Origin: Virgibacillus_R byunsanensis
GTDB taxonomy: Bacteria > Bacillota > Bacilli > Bacillales > Amphibacillaceae
Direction of reading: 5' to 3'
NCBI RefSeq assembly: GCF_042675965.1
Contig: NZ_JBHTKJ010000011.1
Span: 1-64,000, forward strand
DNA: 64,000 nucleotides
Positions 1 to 8,095 of the stretch are shown here, in pieces; within the stretch, counting starts at the first letter, position 1, and every line of letters begins with the position of its first letter. The notes under the pieces are model-generated. The model saw only the letters and a program-made list of their open reading frames with translations, made no database searches and was not told the DNA's origin. Made by a program: the position numbers and the translations under genes.

Positions 1-67
1 AAGTTAAGCTCTCCAGCGCTGATGGTAGTTGGGGCTTTGCCCCTGCAAGAGTAGGACGCCGCCAGGC
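1..67 (+). rRNA. rrf: 5S rRNA, 3' part
   Basis: The window opens inside a 5S rRNA. The loop-D/E region and the typical Firmicutes 3' end (GTAGGACGCCGCCAGGC, ending near 67) are readable, and a T-run terminator follows at about 71-78. The 5' half and the rest of the rRNA operon lie outside the window. The exact 3' end is set by family convention. Confidence 0.93.
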
Positions 68-117
68 TGCTTTTTTTTATACTTTTTTATTTAGTGATTA
101 ATCACACTTTTTATTGT

Positions 118-192
118 TCCACAGTAGCTCAGTGGTAGAGCTATCGGCTGTTAACCGATCGGTCGTAGGTTCGAATCCTACCTGTGGAGCCA
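118..192 (+). tRNA. tRNA-Asn (anticodon GTT)
   Basis: Acceptor TCCACAG pairs with CTGTGGA. The anticodon loop CTGTTAA gives GTT, the T-loop TTCGAAT is present, and CCA is encoded at 190-192. It directly follows the 5S gene, as in Bacillaceae rrn-tRNA clusters. Confidence 0.96.
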
Positions 193-200
193 TTTTAATT

Positions 201-273
<73 letters not shown>

Positions 274-284
274 CTAAAGTTAAA

Positions 285-320
285 GGTACCCAAACTTGAA
301 AAAAGTTTGGGTACCTTTTT
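285..320 (+). terminator. Rho-independent terminator of the rrn-tRNA unit
   Basis: A perfect 13-bp stem (285-297 with 303-315, GGTACCCAAACTT and its complement) with loop GAAAA is followed by T5. It closes the 5S-tRNA-Asn-tRNA-Thr transcript. Confidence 0.93.
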
Positions 321-360
321 ATATAAAAGTATCCATAGTAGAAAAAGAGTTTAGTGTTTA

Positions 361-1086
361 TTATCTAGTTGAAACTTTTTTAAAGAGTTTATACAACCCA
401 AATTGTCCTATTAAGACAATCAGTCCCAATAAACAAAGGTTAACGTAATACCAAAAACCACTACCTAATAAATCGAGAGGTGTACTAGTTGTTGGTGTGG
501 TTGAAAGGTATAGATAGTTGGAGTTTAACCATGGATTAATTAAAAAGCCTATAATAGCAGCATAGATAAGTAAATAACCGTAAGTTTCCACCATTGCTTT
601 GAAAGTTATCTTTATAGGATTTGTAGCAACTAGAAAAATACTCACCCATGAAATAGCTATATGATGAATAAATAATTTCCAAAACCGAAAGTGTGGGTAA
701 CCATATGGAAGTTCTGGAGTTATTAAAGCTAAAAGTGAAGGAATTAGCCCTATGAAAAAGGTGATATAAATTAATTTTTTGTTATGTGTTGCTAATGCAG
801 CTGCTGCGATTATACTGGCAATTCCGCAAAGGTGAAGTGGGATATATTCACGTAAGCTCCATATGCCGTTATGTATAGACCATGCTTGATAGCCTAACTC
901 AGAAAGAATTAAAAGACTAAAGAAAAACCAGCGAAGGGTATTATATAAATAATTGCTGGATATTATTTTTTTATAGGTGATTAAAAGTAATATGATACCT
1001 GCAAGATAAATAAATAGCACTATTAAATGACTTGTACCAAACGGCGCAAAACTGTCTCCGTATAATGTTGTGAACCATTCTCCCAT
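361..1086 (-). CDS. TIGR02206 family (YwaF-like) integral membrane protein
   Basis: A 241-residue, very hydrophobic protein with about six or seven membrane segments. The N-terminal stretch GEWFTTLYGDSFAPFGTSH, just before the first helix, is typical of the TIGR02206/YwaF family of uncharacterised bacterial membrane proteins. No catalytic motif or known substrate can be assigned. It is monocistronic, reads toward the rrn-tRNA terminator, and is separated from fabI by about 115 bp. The family call is fairly sure; the function is unknown. Confidence 0.78.
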   Translation of the reverse strand: MGEWFTTLYGDSFAPFGTSHLIVLFIYLAGIILLLITYKKIISSNYLYNTLRWFFFSLLILSELGYQAWSIHNGIWSLREYIPLHLCGIASIIAAAALATHNKKLIYITFFIGLIPSLLALITPELPYGYPHFRFWKLFIHHIAISWVSIFLVATNPIKITFKAMVETYGYLLIYAAIIGFLINPWLNSNYLYLSTTPTTSTPLDLLGSGFWYYVNLCLLGLIVLIGQFGLYKLFKKVSTR

Positions 1087-1201
1087 AATAACCCTCCCTG
1101 CTGCAAAATGTCTTCAGGGTATTATATTTCAAAAAATAGACACGTACCCGTATTCATCCAGAGTAGTGTCTATTAGATGTTAAGCTTCATTCAGTGATGA
1201 T

Positions 1202-1978
1202 TTATCCACCAATAATATGGTAACCTGAATCGACATGTAAAACCTCTCCAGTTATCCCTCTGGCAAGCTCACTAATAAAGAATAAGGTTGCGTCTCCAAC
1301 TTGGTCCTGATCGACATTTCTACGTAAAGGAGCTTTTTCCTCGATCACACCAGTTTTTTCATTAAAGCCAGATACACCTTTAGCAGACAAGGTACGAATT
1401 GGCCCTGCAGAGATCGCATTAACACGAATACCATATTTCCCTACATCTTCAGCTAAATACCTTACACTAGCTTCTAATGATGCTTTTGCAACTCCCATGA
1501 CGTTATAGTTTTCAATTACACGTTCTGCGCCTAGATACGTCTGTGTTACAATACTACCACCTTCTGTCATAACTTCTTTAGCTGCTTTTGTAACAGCTAC
1601 AAGTGAAAATGCACTAATCTCTTGAGCTAATAAGAAACCTTCACGAGAAGTGTCAGCATATTCACCTTTTAATTCATCTCGATTTGCAAATGCAACGGAG
1701 TGAATTAATCCATGAATAACGCCAATTTTTTCTTTAATTTCACTAAAAGCTTCATGGATGCTTTCATCGTTTGAAACATCACATGTAACGACTAATTTCG
1801 CTTCGATTTGATGTTTTTCAAGCAGCTTAGTCAATTTTTGATAGGAACGTTCTTGTCTATTTGTGAAAATAAGATTTGCACCTGCATTATGTAATGACTT
1901 GGTTATTCCCCAAGCAATACTTCTTTCATTTGCTACACCCATCACTACGATATTTTTACCTTGCAATAATCCTGACAC
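1202..1978 (-). CDS. fabI: Enoyl-[acyl-carrier-protein] reductase (NADH), FabI type
   Basis: This cytoplasmic enzyme reduces trans-2-enoyl-ACP in the last step of each fatty-acid elongation cycle. The 258-residue length is normal for FabI. The N-terminal nucleotide-binding segment (GVANERSIAWGI, residues 14-25) and the catalytic residues Tyr148, Tyr158 and Lys165 (YNVMGVAKA) are visible, as is the ISAGPIRTLSAKG loop. A strong GGAGGTGCTC ribosome site precedes the ATG at 1978. A TATAAT-like -10 lies at 2009-2014 on the minus strand. No convincing FapR palindrome was seen. FabI is the target of triclosan-type inhibitors. Confidence 0.95.
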   Translation of the reverse strand: MSGLLQGKNIVVMGVANERSIAWGITKSLHNAGANLIFTNRQERSYQKLTKLLEKHQIEAKLVVTCDVSNDESIHEAFSEIKEKIGVIHGLIHSVAFANRDELKGEYADTSREGFLLAQEISAFSLVAVTKAAKEVMTEGGSIVTQTYLGAERVIENYNVMGVAKASLEASVRYLAEDVGKYGIRVNAISAGPIRTLSAKGVSGFNEKTGVIEEKAPLRRNVDQDQVGDATLFFISELARGITGEVLHVDSGYHIIGG

Positions 1979-2168
1979 ATGAGCACCTCCATTAATATTA
2001 CTTTTTACATTATAACCTAACTCCGTGTGATAGAAAAACTATGTTATTTATTTGTTTAAAAATGAAATAAGTTGGAGAATATTTATAGAGCAAAATCCCA
2101 GAAAAATTTAACTATAGCTTTCAAGTCTACAATCATCGTAAAAAAAATATAAAATATTAGATTACCCC
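1979..2168. other. Intergenic stretch without a gene
   Basis: About 190 AT-rich bases lie between the fabI start and the tRNA promoter. They hold the minus-strand fabI promoter/RBS region; nothing else is recognisable. Confidence 0.5.
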
Positions 2169-2197
2169 TTTACAAATAGACTATATCTGTATATAAT
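2169..2197 (+). promoter_or_regulatory. SigA promoter of the tRNA array
   Basis: The -35 TTTACA (2169-2174), a 17-bp spacer and a consensus -10 TATAAT (2192-2197) lie about 80 bp before tRNA-Glu. No other start in the array region is as good. Confidence 0.8.
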
Positions 2198-2276
2198 AAA
2201 ATTCGTCGGTTTACGACATGATGCTTTTTTTAAGGCGTATAATATCAAAAAATGTATTTCATGTAAACCATTGTAA

Positions 2277-2351
2277 GGCCCGTTGGTCAAGTGGTTAAGA
2301 CACCGCCCTTTCACGGCGGTAACACGGGTTCGAATCCCGTACGGGTCACCA
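2277..2351 (+). tRNA. tRNA-Glu (anticodon TTC)
   Basis: Acceptor GGCCCGT pairs with ACGGGTC. The anticodon loop CTTTCAC gives TTC. CCA is encoded at 2349-2351. It is the first gene of the six-tRNA array. Confidence 0.95.
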
Positions 2352-2356
2352 CTTAT

Positions 2357-2432
2357 GGAGGATTAGCTCAGCTGGGAGAGCACTTGCCTTACAAGCAAGA
2401 TGTCGCAGGTTCGAGCCCTGCATCCTCCACCA
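2357..2432 (+). tRNA. tRNA-Val (anticodon TAC)
   Basis: Acceptor GGAGGAT pairs with ATCCTCC. Anticodon stem CTTGC/GCAAG frames TAC. CCA is encoded. It lies 5 bp after tRNA-Glu. Confidence 0.95.
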
Positions 2433-2491
2433 TTCCTTTTACTTGAAATCCAACACACATGGATCAATCAAAAGGAACTTTAATATAATTA

Positions 2492-2515
2492 GCCGGCCTA
2501 GTTCAACTGGTAGAG
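2492..2515 (+). pseudogene. Truncated 5' half of tRNA-Thr (acceptor strand plus D-arm)
   Basis: The 24 bases match the first 24 bases of the intact tRNA-Thr at 2641 except for one D-stem change (GTTCAAC for GCTCAAC). They stop just after the D-arm, where a spacer shared with the tRNA-Lys half copy begins. About 30 bp upstream is also duplicated (2462-2491 resembles 2611-2640), giving a repeat period of 149 bp. It cannot fold as a tRNA. Confidence 0.85.
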
Positions 2516-2610
2516 ACGAGCAAAACTTCTACCGAATTAGCTACGAGTAACCTCGATGCACGTAACATCTTTGAATGACCTAGAAGAAGCAGAGGTAGCC
2601 TAAGCATGTT
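2516..2610 (+). repeat. Spacer element, copy 1 (with 3060-3140)
   Basis: The first 63 bp (2516-2578) align without gaps to 3060-3122, with 10 mismatches by eye. Both copies start exactly at the broken D-arm of a tRNA half. In this copy ACCTC (2550-2554) can pair with GAGGT (2592-2596); the other copy has ACCCC and GGGGT at the same spacing, a compensatory change. The function is unknown. Confidence 0.7.
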
Positions 2611-2640
2611 GATCAATCAAGAAAACTTTAGTTATAATTA

Positions 2641-2716
<76 letters not shown>

Positions 2717-2759
2717 TTTTTTTAAGTATAAAAAATGATAAATGGTTAAGAATACATTC

Positions 2760-2843
2760 GGAGGGGTAGCGAAGTGGCTAAACGCGGCGGACTGTAAATC
2801 CGCTCCCTCGGGTTCGGCAGTTCGAATCTGCCCCCCTCCACCA
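2760..2843 (+). tRNA. tRNA-Tyr (anticodon GTA)
   Basis: A class II tRNA with a long variable arm (GCTCCCTCGGGTTCGGC region). Acceptor GGAGGGG pairs with CCCCTCC. The anticodon loop CTGTAAA gives GTA. CCA is encoded. Confidence 0.95.
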
Positions 2844-2857
2844 TTTCATAATTTTGT

Positions 2858-2932
2858 TGGGCTATAGCCAAGCGGTAAGGCATCGGGTTTTGATCCCGTG
2901 TACCCCAGGTTCGAATCCTGGTAGCCCAGCCA
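2858..2932 (+). tRNA. tRNA-Gln (anticodon TTG)
   Basis: Acceptor TGGGCTA pairs with TAGCCCA. The anticodon loop TTTTGAT gives TTG. CCA is encoded at 2930-2932. Confidence 0.95.
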
Positions 2933-3033
2933 TTTTTTATTTTTCAAGCCATTTTGCAACTCATGATGATGCAAGTAAATGCAAAGGTCATTAAGATAAA
3001 AAGCAGGCAATTGAATAAATTATAGTACAAAAC

Positions 3034-3059
3034 GAGCCATTAGCTCAGCTGGCAGAGCA
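3034..3059 (+). pseudogene. Truncated 5' half of tRNA-Lys
   Basis: The 26 bases are identical to the first 26 bases of tRNA-Lys at 3187 and end just after the D-arm. About 50 bp of upstream sequence is also duplicated (2984-3033 resembles 3136-3186). The period is 153 bp. It has the same organisation as the tRNA-Thr half copy at 2492. Confidence 0.87.
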
Positions 3060-3140
3060 ACGAGCAACACATCTGCCGAATTAGCTACGAGTAACCCCGA
3101 AGCACAAAACATCCATGAATAAACTGTTAGATGTAGGGGT
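3060..3140 (+). repeat. Spacer element, copy 2 (with 2516-2610)
   Basis: This copy starts at the broken D-arm of the tRNA-Lys half. It can form ACCCC (3094-3098) with GGGGT (3136-3140) and, inside, ACATC (3109-3113) with GATGT (3130-3134). The outer stem covaries with copy 1. The tail half of the element is also recognisable upstream of the half tRNA, around 2970-3010. Confidence 0.7.
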
Positions 3141-3186
3141 CATTAGGATGAAACGCAGGCAAAAGAATAATTTAATAGTACAAAAC

Positions 3187-3262
3187 GAGCCATTAGCTCA
3201 GCTGGCAGAGCATCTGACTTTTAATCAGAGGGTCGGAGGTTCGAATCCTCCATGGCTCACCA
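3187..3262 (+). tRNA. tRNA-Lys (anticodon TTT)
   Basis: Acceptor GAGCCAT pairs with ATGGCTC. The anticodon loop CTTTTAA gives TTT. CCA is encoded at 3260-3262. It is the last gene of the array. Confidence 0.95.
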
Positions 3263-3314
3263 TCTTATATGAATTAAAATTTAGGTGAAATACATCATAC
3301 ATAATTAATTTTCA

Positions 3315-3365
3315 ATAAACAAGGTCGTTATGATTGTAAACAACCTTGTTTATTTGCATTTTATG
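3315..3365 (+). terminator. Terminator of the tRNA array
   Basis: A 12-bp perfect stem (AATAAACAAGGT at 3315-3326 with its complement at 3343-3354) is followed by a T-rich tract. Confidence 0.8.
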
Positions 3366-3501
3366 CATTTTTTTAACATAATAGATACAGTAATTTTTTT
3401 ATTCTATATGAATAACAACAATTGATAAAAATTCGCTTTAATTAAATATAATAGCTTACTATTTTGACATATATAACTATATATATAAAAGGATGAGTGG
3501 T

Positions 3502-4791
3502 ATGGAAACTTCTAGAATTCCTGGCTTTTATAATATGAGTGTTGAAGAGCGCAGAGAATTATTGACTAATATGACCGATTTCTCTGATGAGGAAACAGAA
3601 TATTTGTTTTCAAAAGAACCATTAAAAATGGAAACAGCAGACAAGATGATTGAAAATGTCATAGGTACATTTCCACTTCCTCTAGGTTTAGGGTTGAATT
3701 TTTTAATTAATGGGAAAGAATATGTAGTACCCATGGCAATTGAAGAGCCATCAGTTGTTGCATCTGCAAGTTATATTGCTAAAATAGTAAGAAATGCGGG
3801 TGGATTTTCGACGGAATCTACAGATCGAGTCATGATTGGCCAAATACAAGTAGTCGGTGTCCCTGATATGGATGCAGCAAAAAATGCATTATTAGAAGCT
3901 AAAGAATTGTTGATTAATGATGCAAATGCTTCTTTTCCTAGTATGGTTGCTAGAGGTGGAGGAGCAGAAGATCTTGAGGTACGAATACTAAATCAAGAAT
4001 CTGATTCAAAATACTCACAAATGCTAGTTCTGCATTTATATATAAATACATGTGATGCGATGGGTGCTAACATTATTAATACGATGGTTGAAGCATTAGC
4101 GCCAACAGTAGAGGAATTGACAAAAGGAAAGGTTTATTTACGGATTCTTTCTAATTATGCTGATAAATGTTTAGCAAGAGCACGTTGTGTTATTCCTCCC
4201 TCTTTATTAGAAAGTGAGGAATTCACAGGAGAACAAGTCCGTGATGGAGTTGTTCATGCATATGAGTTCGCTGCTTCAGACCCGTATCGTGCTGTAACGC
4301 ATAATAAAGGTATAATGAATGGAATTGACCCAATTGTTATTGCTACAGGAAATGATTGGCGAGCAGTAGAGGCTGGTGCCCATGCCTATGCTTCGCGTCA
4401 TGGTATGTATAGTTCCATGACAACCTGGTCAGTGGATAAAGAAGGAAATCTTGTAGGTGAGCTAGAGTTACCTATGTCTGTAGGAACTGTTGGTGGGTCG
4501 ATTCGTGTTCATCCTATATCAAAGATTGCACACAAGATTTTAAATGTGGATTCAGCACAAGACCTAGCTCAAGTCATCGTAGCAGTCGGTTTAGCCCAGA
4601 ACCTTGGAGCGCTGAAAGCATTAGTAACAGATGGTATCCAAAAAGGTCATATGGCTTTACATTCTCGCTCTGTTGCAATAGCAGCAGGGGCCAAAGGGGA
4701 GATGATTGATATCATTGCTGAACGATTAATAACCGAAAAAGAAATCCGTGTCGGAAAAGCTAAAGAATTGGTGGACGAATATAAAAAATGA
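3502..4791 (+). CDS. mvaA: Hydroxymethylglutaryl-CoA reductase, class II
   Basis: This enzyme converts HMG-CoA to mevalonate, the committed step of the mevalonate route. The 429-residue length and the motifs ENVIGTFPLPLGLGLNF (near residue 50) and DAMGANIINTMVEAL fit the class II (Pseudomonas mevalonii/Staphylococcus-type) enzymes. The start at 3502 is preferred to the ATG at 3493 because AAAGGATGAG ends at the right distance from 3502. The stop overlaps the next ATG (ATGA), so it is translationally coupled to mevalonate kinase. It is the first gene of a four-gene mevalonate operon. Isopentenyl-diphosphate isomerase is not in the window. Confidence 0.95.
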   Translation: METSRIPGFYNMSVEERRELLTNMTDFSDEETEYLFSKEPLKMETADKMIENVIGTFPLPLGLGLNFLINGKEYVVPMAIEEPSVVASASYIAKIVRNAGGFSTESTDRVMIGQIQVVGVPDMDAAKNALLEAKELLINDANASFPSMVARGGGAEDLEVRILNQESDSKYSQMLVLHLYINTCDAMGANIINTMVEALAPTVEELTKGKVYLRILSNYADKCLARARCVIPPSLLESEEFTGEQVRDGVVHAYEFAASDPYRAVTHNKGIMNGIDPIVIATGNDWRAVEAGAHAYASRHGMYSSMTTWSVDKEGNLVGELELPMSVGTVGGSIRVHPISKIAHKILNVDSAQDLAQVIVAVGLAQNLGALKALVTDGIQKGHMALHSRSVAIAAGAKGEMIDIIAERLITEKEIRVGKAKELVDEYKK

Positions 4792-5750
4792 GTGCAGAAA
4801 AAGCAACAACTTCAGAACAAACAGCTATAGGTATAGCTCATAGTAAATTGATTTTGATTGGGGAACATGCGGTTGTACACGGACAGCCTGCTATTGCAAT
4901 CCCTTTTCCGCTGGTAGGAGTAGAATCAGAAATCGAATTTGTTCCTGGTGCAATCAAGCTGGATAGTACGTTTTATCATGGTCCTATTGACTTGGCTCCA
5001 GAATCTTTAGATGGGCTGGTAAATTGCGTTAAGGCAACATTAGAACATCTGAATTTACCTATTAAGGACATGTTGATTCGTATTACATCATCCATACCAC
5101 CAGGTAAAGGCCTTGGATCTAGTGCGTCTGTTGCTATTGCTGTAATTAGATCGTTGTTTGCATACTCAAACCAAAGTTACACAGAAGATGAACTGTTAAA
5201 CCTAGCAAACGTTGCAGAAACGTATGCCCATGGAGCCCCTAGTGGTATCGATACATTGACGATCACTTCTGAGTCTCCAATATGGTATGAGAAGGAACTT
5301 CCTATGCATTTCATTCGTCCTAAGAGTGATTTCCACTTTGTAGTTGCTGATTCAGGGAGAATGGGAGATACGCGGTTAGCTATAGAATCTGTAGCCCATT
5401 TACTAAAATCTGCTCCTAAGAGAATACAGGCTAGATTAGATCGAATTGGTGAAATAACACATCAGGCAAGAGGTGCATTAGAAAGAGCAAGCAAACATCT
5501 TTTAGGTAATATGTTGAACGAGGCCCAAAAAGAGTTAGAAGCACTTGGGGTAAGCGATGCTGGCCTAAACAGACTTATTTATTTTGCCCGCCAAGAAGGA
5601 GCATTAGGTGCTAAACTAACTGGTGGGGGTAATGGTGGCTGCATCATTGCTTTAGCTCGGGATGAAGTGCATTCTAGACACCTTACTGAGAAACTTAAAA
5701 AAATTGGTGCTCACGCTGTTTGGCCTTTCGTATTAAGAAAACAGGATTAA
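4788..5750 (+). CDS. mvk: Mevalonate kinase
   Basis: This GHMP-superfamily kinase phosphorylates mevalonate to 5-phosphomevalonate in the cytoplasm. The 320 residues contain an N-terminal GEHAVVHGQPA segment, the ATP-binding PPGKGLGSSASVA loop (about residues 103-115) and the C-terminal GHMP motif KLTGGGNGGC (about residue 280). It overlaps mvaA by four bases. Order and family match the Gram-positive mevalonate operons of staphylococci and streptococci. Confidence 0.94.
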   Translation: MSAEKATTSEQTAIGIAHSKLILIGEHAVVHGQPAIAIPFPLVGVESEIEFVPGAIKLDSTFYHGPIDLAPESLDGLVNCVKATLEHLNLPIKDMLIRITSSIPPGKGLGSSASVAIAVIRSLFAYSNQSYTEDELLNLANVAETYAHGAPSGIDTLTITSESPIWYEKELPMHFIRPKSDFHFVVADSGRMGDTRLAIESVAHLLKSAPKRIQARLDRIGEITHQARGALERASKHLLGNMLNEAQKELEALGVSDAGLNRLIYFARQEGALGAKLTGGGNGGCIIALARDEVHSRHLTEKLKKIGAHAVWPFVLRKQD

Positions 5751-5817
5751 ATAAGCAGTAACCAGCGTGACGTTGTAGTAGAGTTTTATGGCTACATGCA
5801 AAAAGGGGATATACACA

Positions 5818-6795
5818 ATGAAAGCCACAGCAAAAGCCCATACAAATATTGCTCTAATTAAGTATTGGGGAAAGCGTAACGAATCATTGATATTACCAAT
5901 GAATAATAGCCTTTCCTTAACACTGGATGGATTTTATACGACAACTTCTGTTGAATTTCGCGAACATTTACTAGAGGATCATTTTTTACTGAATGATCAT
6001 GTTGTTGCTGGTGACGAATATTACCGGGTAACGAGGTTTCTTGATCTGATCAGGGATTTTAGCTCTAAACCAAACTTATATGCAGAAGTGAATTCCATAA
6101 ATAAAGTCCCTACAGCTGCTGGCTTTGCTTCCTCTGCCTCTGGTTTTGCTGCCTTGGCAGCTGCAGCAACAAAAGCGTTAGATTTGAGTGTAAGCAATCA
6201 GGAACTATCTCGTTTAACAAGGCAAGGTTCAGGCTCAGCATGTCGCTCAATATACGGTGGCTTTGTAGAATGGGAGCAAGGGAAACAGGACGATGGTTCT
6301 GATTCTCATGCAGTTCAAGTTGCACCAGCAAACCACTGGGACGTTCGTGTTGCTGCTGTCGTTCTATCCTCAAAAATGAAAAAGGTTTCCAGTCGCGATG
6401 GAATGAAGCGGACTGTCGATACATCACCGTTTTATACGAGTTGGGTGGAAACAATTCCAAATGATCTTGATCAGATAAAGCAAGGAATAACCGATCGTGA
6501 TTTTGAAAAGGTAGGACGTATTGCAGAATCTAATTGTTTGAAAATGCATGCTACAACGTTAGGTGCAGAGCCACCATTTACATATTGGCATGATACAACA
6601 TTGGCTGTTATGCACATGGTTCGAGACTTAAGAGCATCTGGTGTTCCTGCCTACTTTACGATTGATGCTGGACCAAATGTTAAAGTTCTCTATTTACCAG
6701 AGAACGAAGAAACGGTTCAAAATACGCTCCGTGACGTACCTGGAGTAACTGATGTGATACTAAGCCGTTCAGGTCAAGGAGTAACCTATATATAG
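5818..6795 (+). CDS. mvaD: Diphosphomevalonate decarboxylase
   Basis: This enzyme makes isopentenyl diphosphate by ATP-dependent decarboxylation of 5-diphosphomevalonate. The 325 residues begin MKATAKAHTNIALIKYWGKR, the classic N-terminus. Also visible are PTAAGFASSASGFAAL (phosphate-binding loop), RQGSGSACRSIYGGF and the TIDAGPNVKVL segment. The start at 5818 is chosen over 5788 because AAAAGGGGAT precedes it and homologues begin there. Second-last gene of the mevalonate operon. Confidence 0.95.
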   Translation: MKATAKAHTNIALIKYWGKRNESLILPMNNSLSLTLDGFYTTTSVEFREHLLEDHFLLNDHVVAGDEYYRVTRFLDLIRDFSSKPNLYAEVNSINKVPTAAGFASSASGFAALAAAATKALDLSVSNQELSRLTRQGSGSACRSIYGGFVEWEQGKQDDGSDSHAVQVAPANHWDVRVAAVVLSSKMKKVSSRDGMKRTVDTSPFYTSWVETIPNDLDQIKQGITDRDFEKVGRIAESNCLKMHATTLGAEPPFTYWHDTTLAVMHMVRDLRASGVPAYFTIDAGPNVKVLYLPENEETVQNTLRDVPGVTDVILSRSGQGVTYI

Positions 6796-6808
6796 GGGTT
6801 GAAAAATC

Positions 6809-7906
6809 TTGCCTAATCCACCATTGACTATTAAAGTACCGGGAAAGTTAATGATTGCTGGTGAGTTTGCCGTACTCGAGCCTCACCACGATTTAGTAGT
6901 AATGGCAGTAGACCGTTACGTATATGCAACGTTGAAGCGAAATAACGAGAACCGACTTACATTACATAATTTCAAGTTATATGATCTGAAGTGGGAATTT
7001 GAAGATCAAGTTAATATAACTTCAACTGATAACCGTTTACGCTTTGTAGAGGATGCAATGACGATTTGCCTTACATATCTGCAGGAAAAGGGAATCACTT
7101 GTAATCCATTTGATTTGTCTATTAAAAGCGAACTTGACGATGCTTCAGGCTTAAAATATGGATTAGGGTCTAGTGCTGCCGTTGTAACATCGGCCGTCAG
7201 TGTTATTTTGGAAGAGTTTTTACCAGATAGTCCAACCAAAGAGTTGATCTTTAAGCTTGCATCCATTGCTCATGTGAAAACACAAGGTAGCGGTTCTGGT
7301 GCTGATGTTGCTGCTTCTTCTTATGGAGGCTTACTTCGCTATTCTTCTTTTCAGGCTGAGTGGTTAAAAGAACAGCATGAGAAAACTGTTTCTATACTAG
7401 AATTAGTAAATAGCGAATGGACTTATTTTTCTATTGAACCAATTACATTTCCTGATACTATTCAAATGTGTATAGGATGGACCGGAAAACCCGCTTCAAC
7501 TTCATCTTTAATTGGTGAGATAAAAAAGCTTAAAGTAGATAACAATAAATCTTATCAAGAATTTCTTCATAATAGCCAACAAGCTGTCAGCACTTTTTTG
7601 AAGGGGATAAAGGATGAAGATTCATCTTTTATCCTGGATGGTGTAAGGCAAAATAGACAAGCATTATCTACTGTAGGAAAGCAAGCGAAAGCAGCAATTG
7701 AAACTCCTCTATTAGGCGATTTATGTGACCTGGCAGAACAAATTGATGGTGCAGGAAAACCCTCAGGTGCAGGCGGAGGCGATTGTGGCATCGCATTTGT
7801 ATCTACCAGTGAAAGAGCACAGAAATTAAAAAGTTTGTGGGAAAATGCAGGTATAAAGCCACTAGATATTAGACTGGCCCGAGATGGTGCCTGTGTTCAC
7901 AACTAG
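6809..7906 (+). CDS. Phosphomevalonate kinase
   Basis: This GHMP kinase converts 5-phosphomevalonate to the diphosphate. The 365 residues carry VPGKLMIAGEFAVLEP at the N-terminus, YGLGSSAAVVTSA in the middle and GAGKPSGAGGGDCGIAF near the C-terminus, as in Gram-positive MvaK2 enzymes. It starts with TTG at 6809 behind AGGGGTTG; no better ATG is upstream. It ends at a strong terminator, so the operon is mvaA-mvk-mvaD-pmk with an internal gap of no more than about 70 bp. Confidence 0.93.
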   Translation: MPNPPLTIKVPGKLMIAGEFAVLEPHHDLVVMAVDRYVYATLKRNNENRLTLHNFKLYDLKWEFEDQVNITSTDNRLRFVEDAMTICLTYLQEKGITCNPFDLSIKSELDDASGLKYGLGSSAAVVTSAVSVILEEFLPDSPTKELIFKLASIAHVKTQGSGSGADVAASSYGGLLRYSSFQAEWLKEQHEKTVSILELVNSEWTYFSIEPITFPDTIQMCIGWTGKPASTSSLIGEIKKLKVDNNKSYQEFLHNSQQAVSTFLKGIKDEDSSFILDGVRQNRQALSTVGKQAKAAIETPLLGDLCDLAEQIDGAGKPSGAGGGDCGIAFVSTSERAQKLKSLWENAGIKPLDIRLARDGACVHN

Positions 7907-7920
7907 AATAAATCCAAGGT

Positions 7921-7955
7921 AAACAGACGTTCTAAAAATAACGTCTGTTTTTTTG
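7921..7955 (+). terminator. Terminator of the mevalonate operon
   Basis: AAACAGACGTT pairs with AACGTCTGTTT around an 8-base loop and is followed by a T7 tract. Confidence 0.92.
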
Positions 7956-7961
7956 CAAATA

Positions 7962-8000
7962 CAAAAGTATAAAACTTCCCTACTTAAGTGTAACTAAGCC
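7962..8000 (+). repeat. Degenerate copy of the two-hairpin repeat
   Basis: The segment AAAAGTATAAAACTTCCC followed by TACTTAAGTGTAACTAAG matches the left half of the repeats at 54599, 57454 and 57743, but the stem is broken by substitutions. It is probably a decayed copy. Confidence 0.5.
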
Positions 8001-8038
8001 TTTCTAATGTTTGCATATATATACATATTTGTGTCGGG

Positions 8039-8068
8039 TTGAGTCACAGATGGTTTTTTGGATAAAAT
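8039..8068 (+). promoter_or_regulatory. Candidate SigA promoter of the arginase gene
   Basis: TTGAGT (8039-8044), an 18-bp spacer and TAAAAT (8063-8068) lie 28 bp before the arginase ATG. The strength is moderate. Confidence 0.5.
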
Positions 8069-8095
8069 AAGAATAAGATAGAGGAGGTAATACAT

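Noticed and set aside
3464..3485. SigA promoter TTGACA with TATATA directly before mvaA
   Set aside because: The spacing is about 10 bp and a correctly spaced -10 would fall on the ribosome site; no convincing promoter could be assigned.
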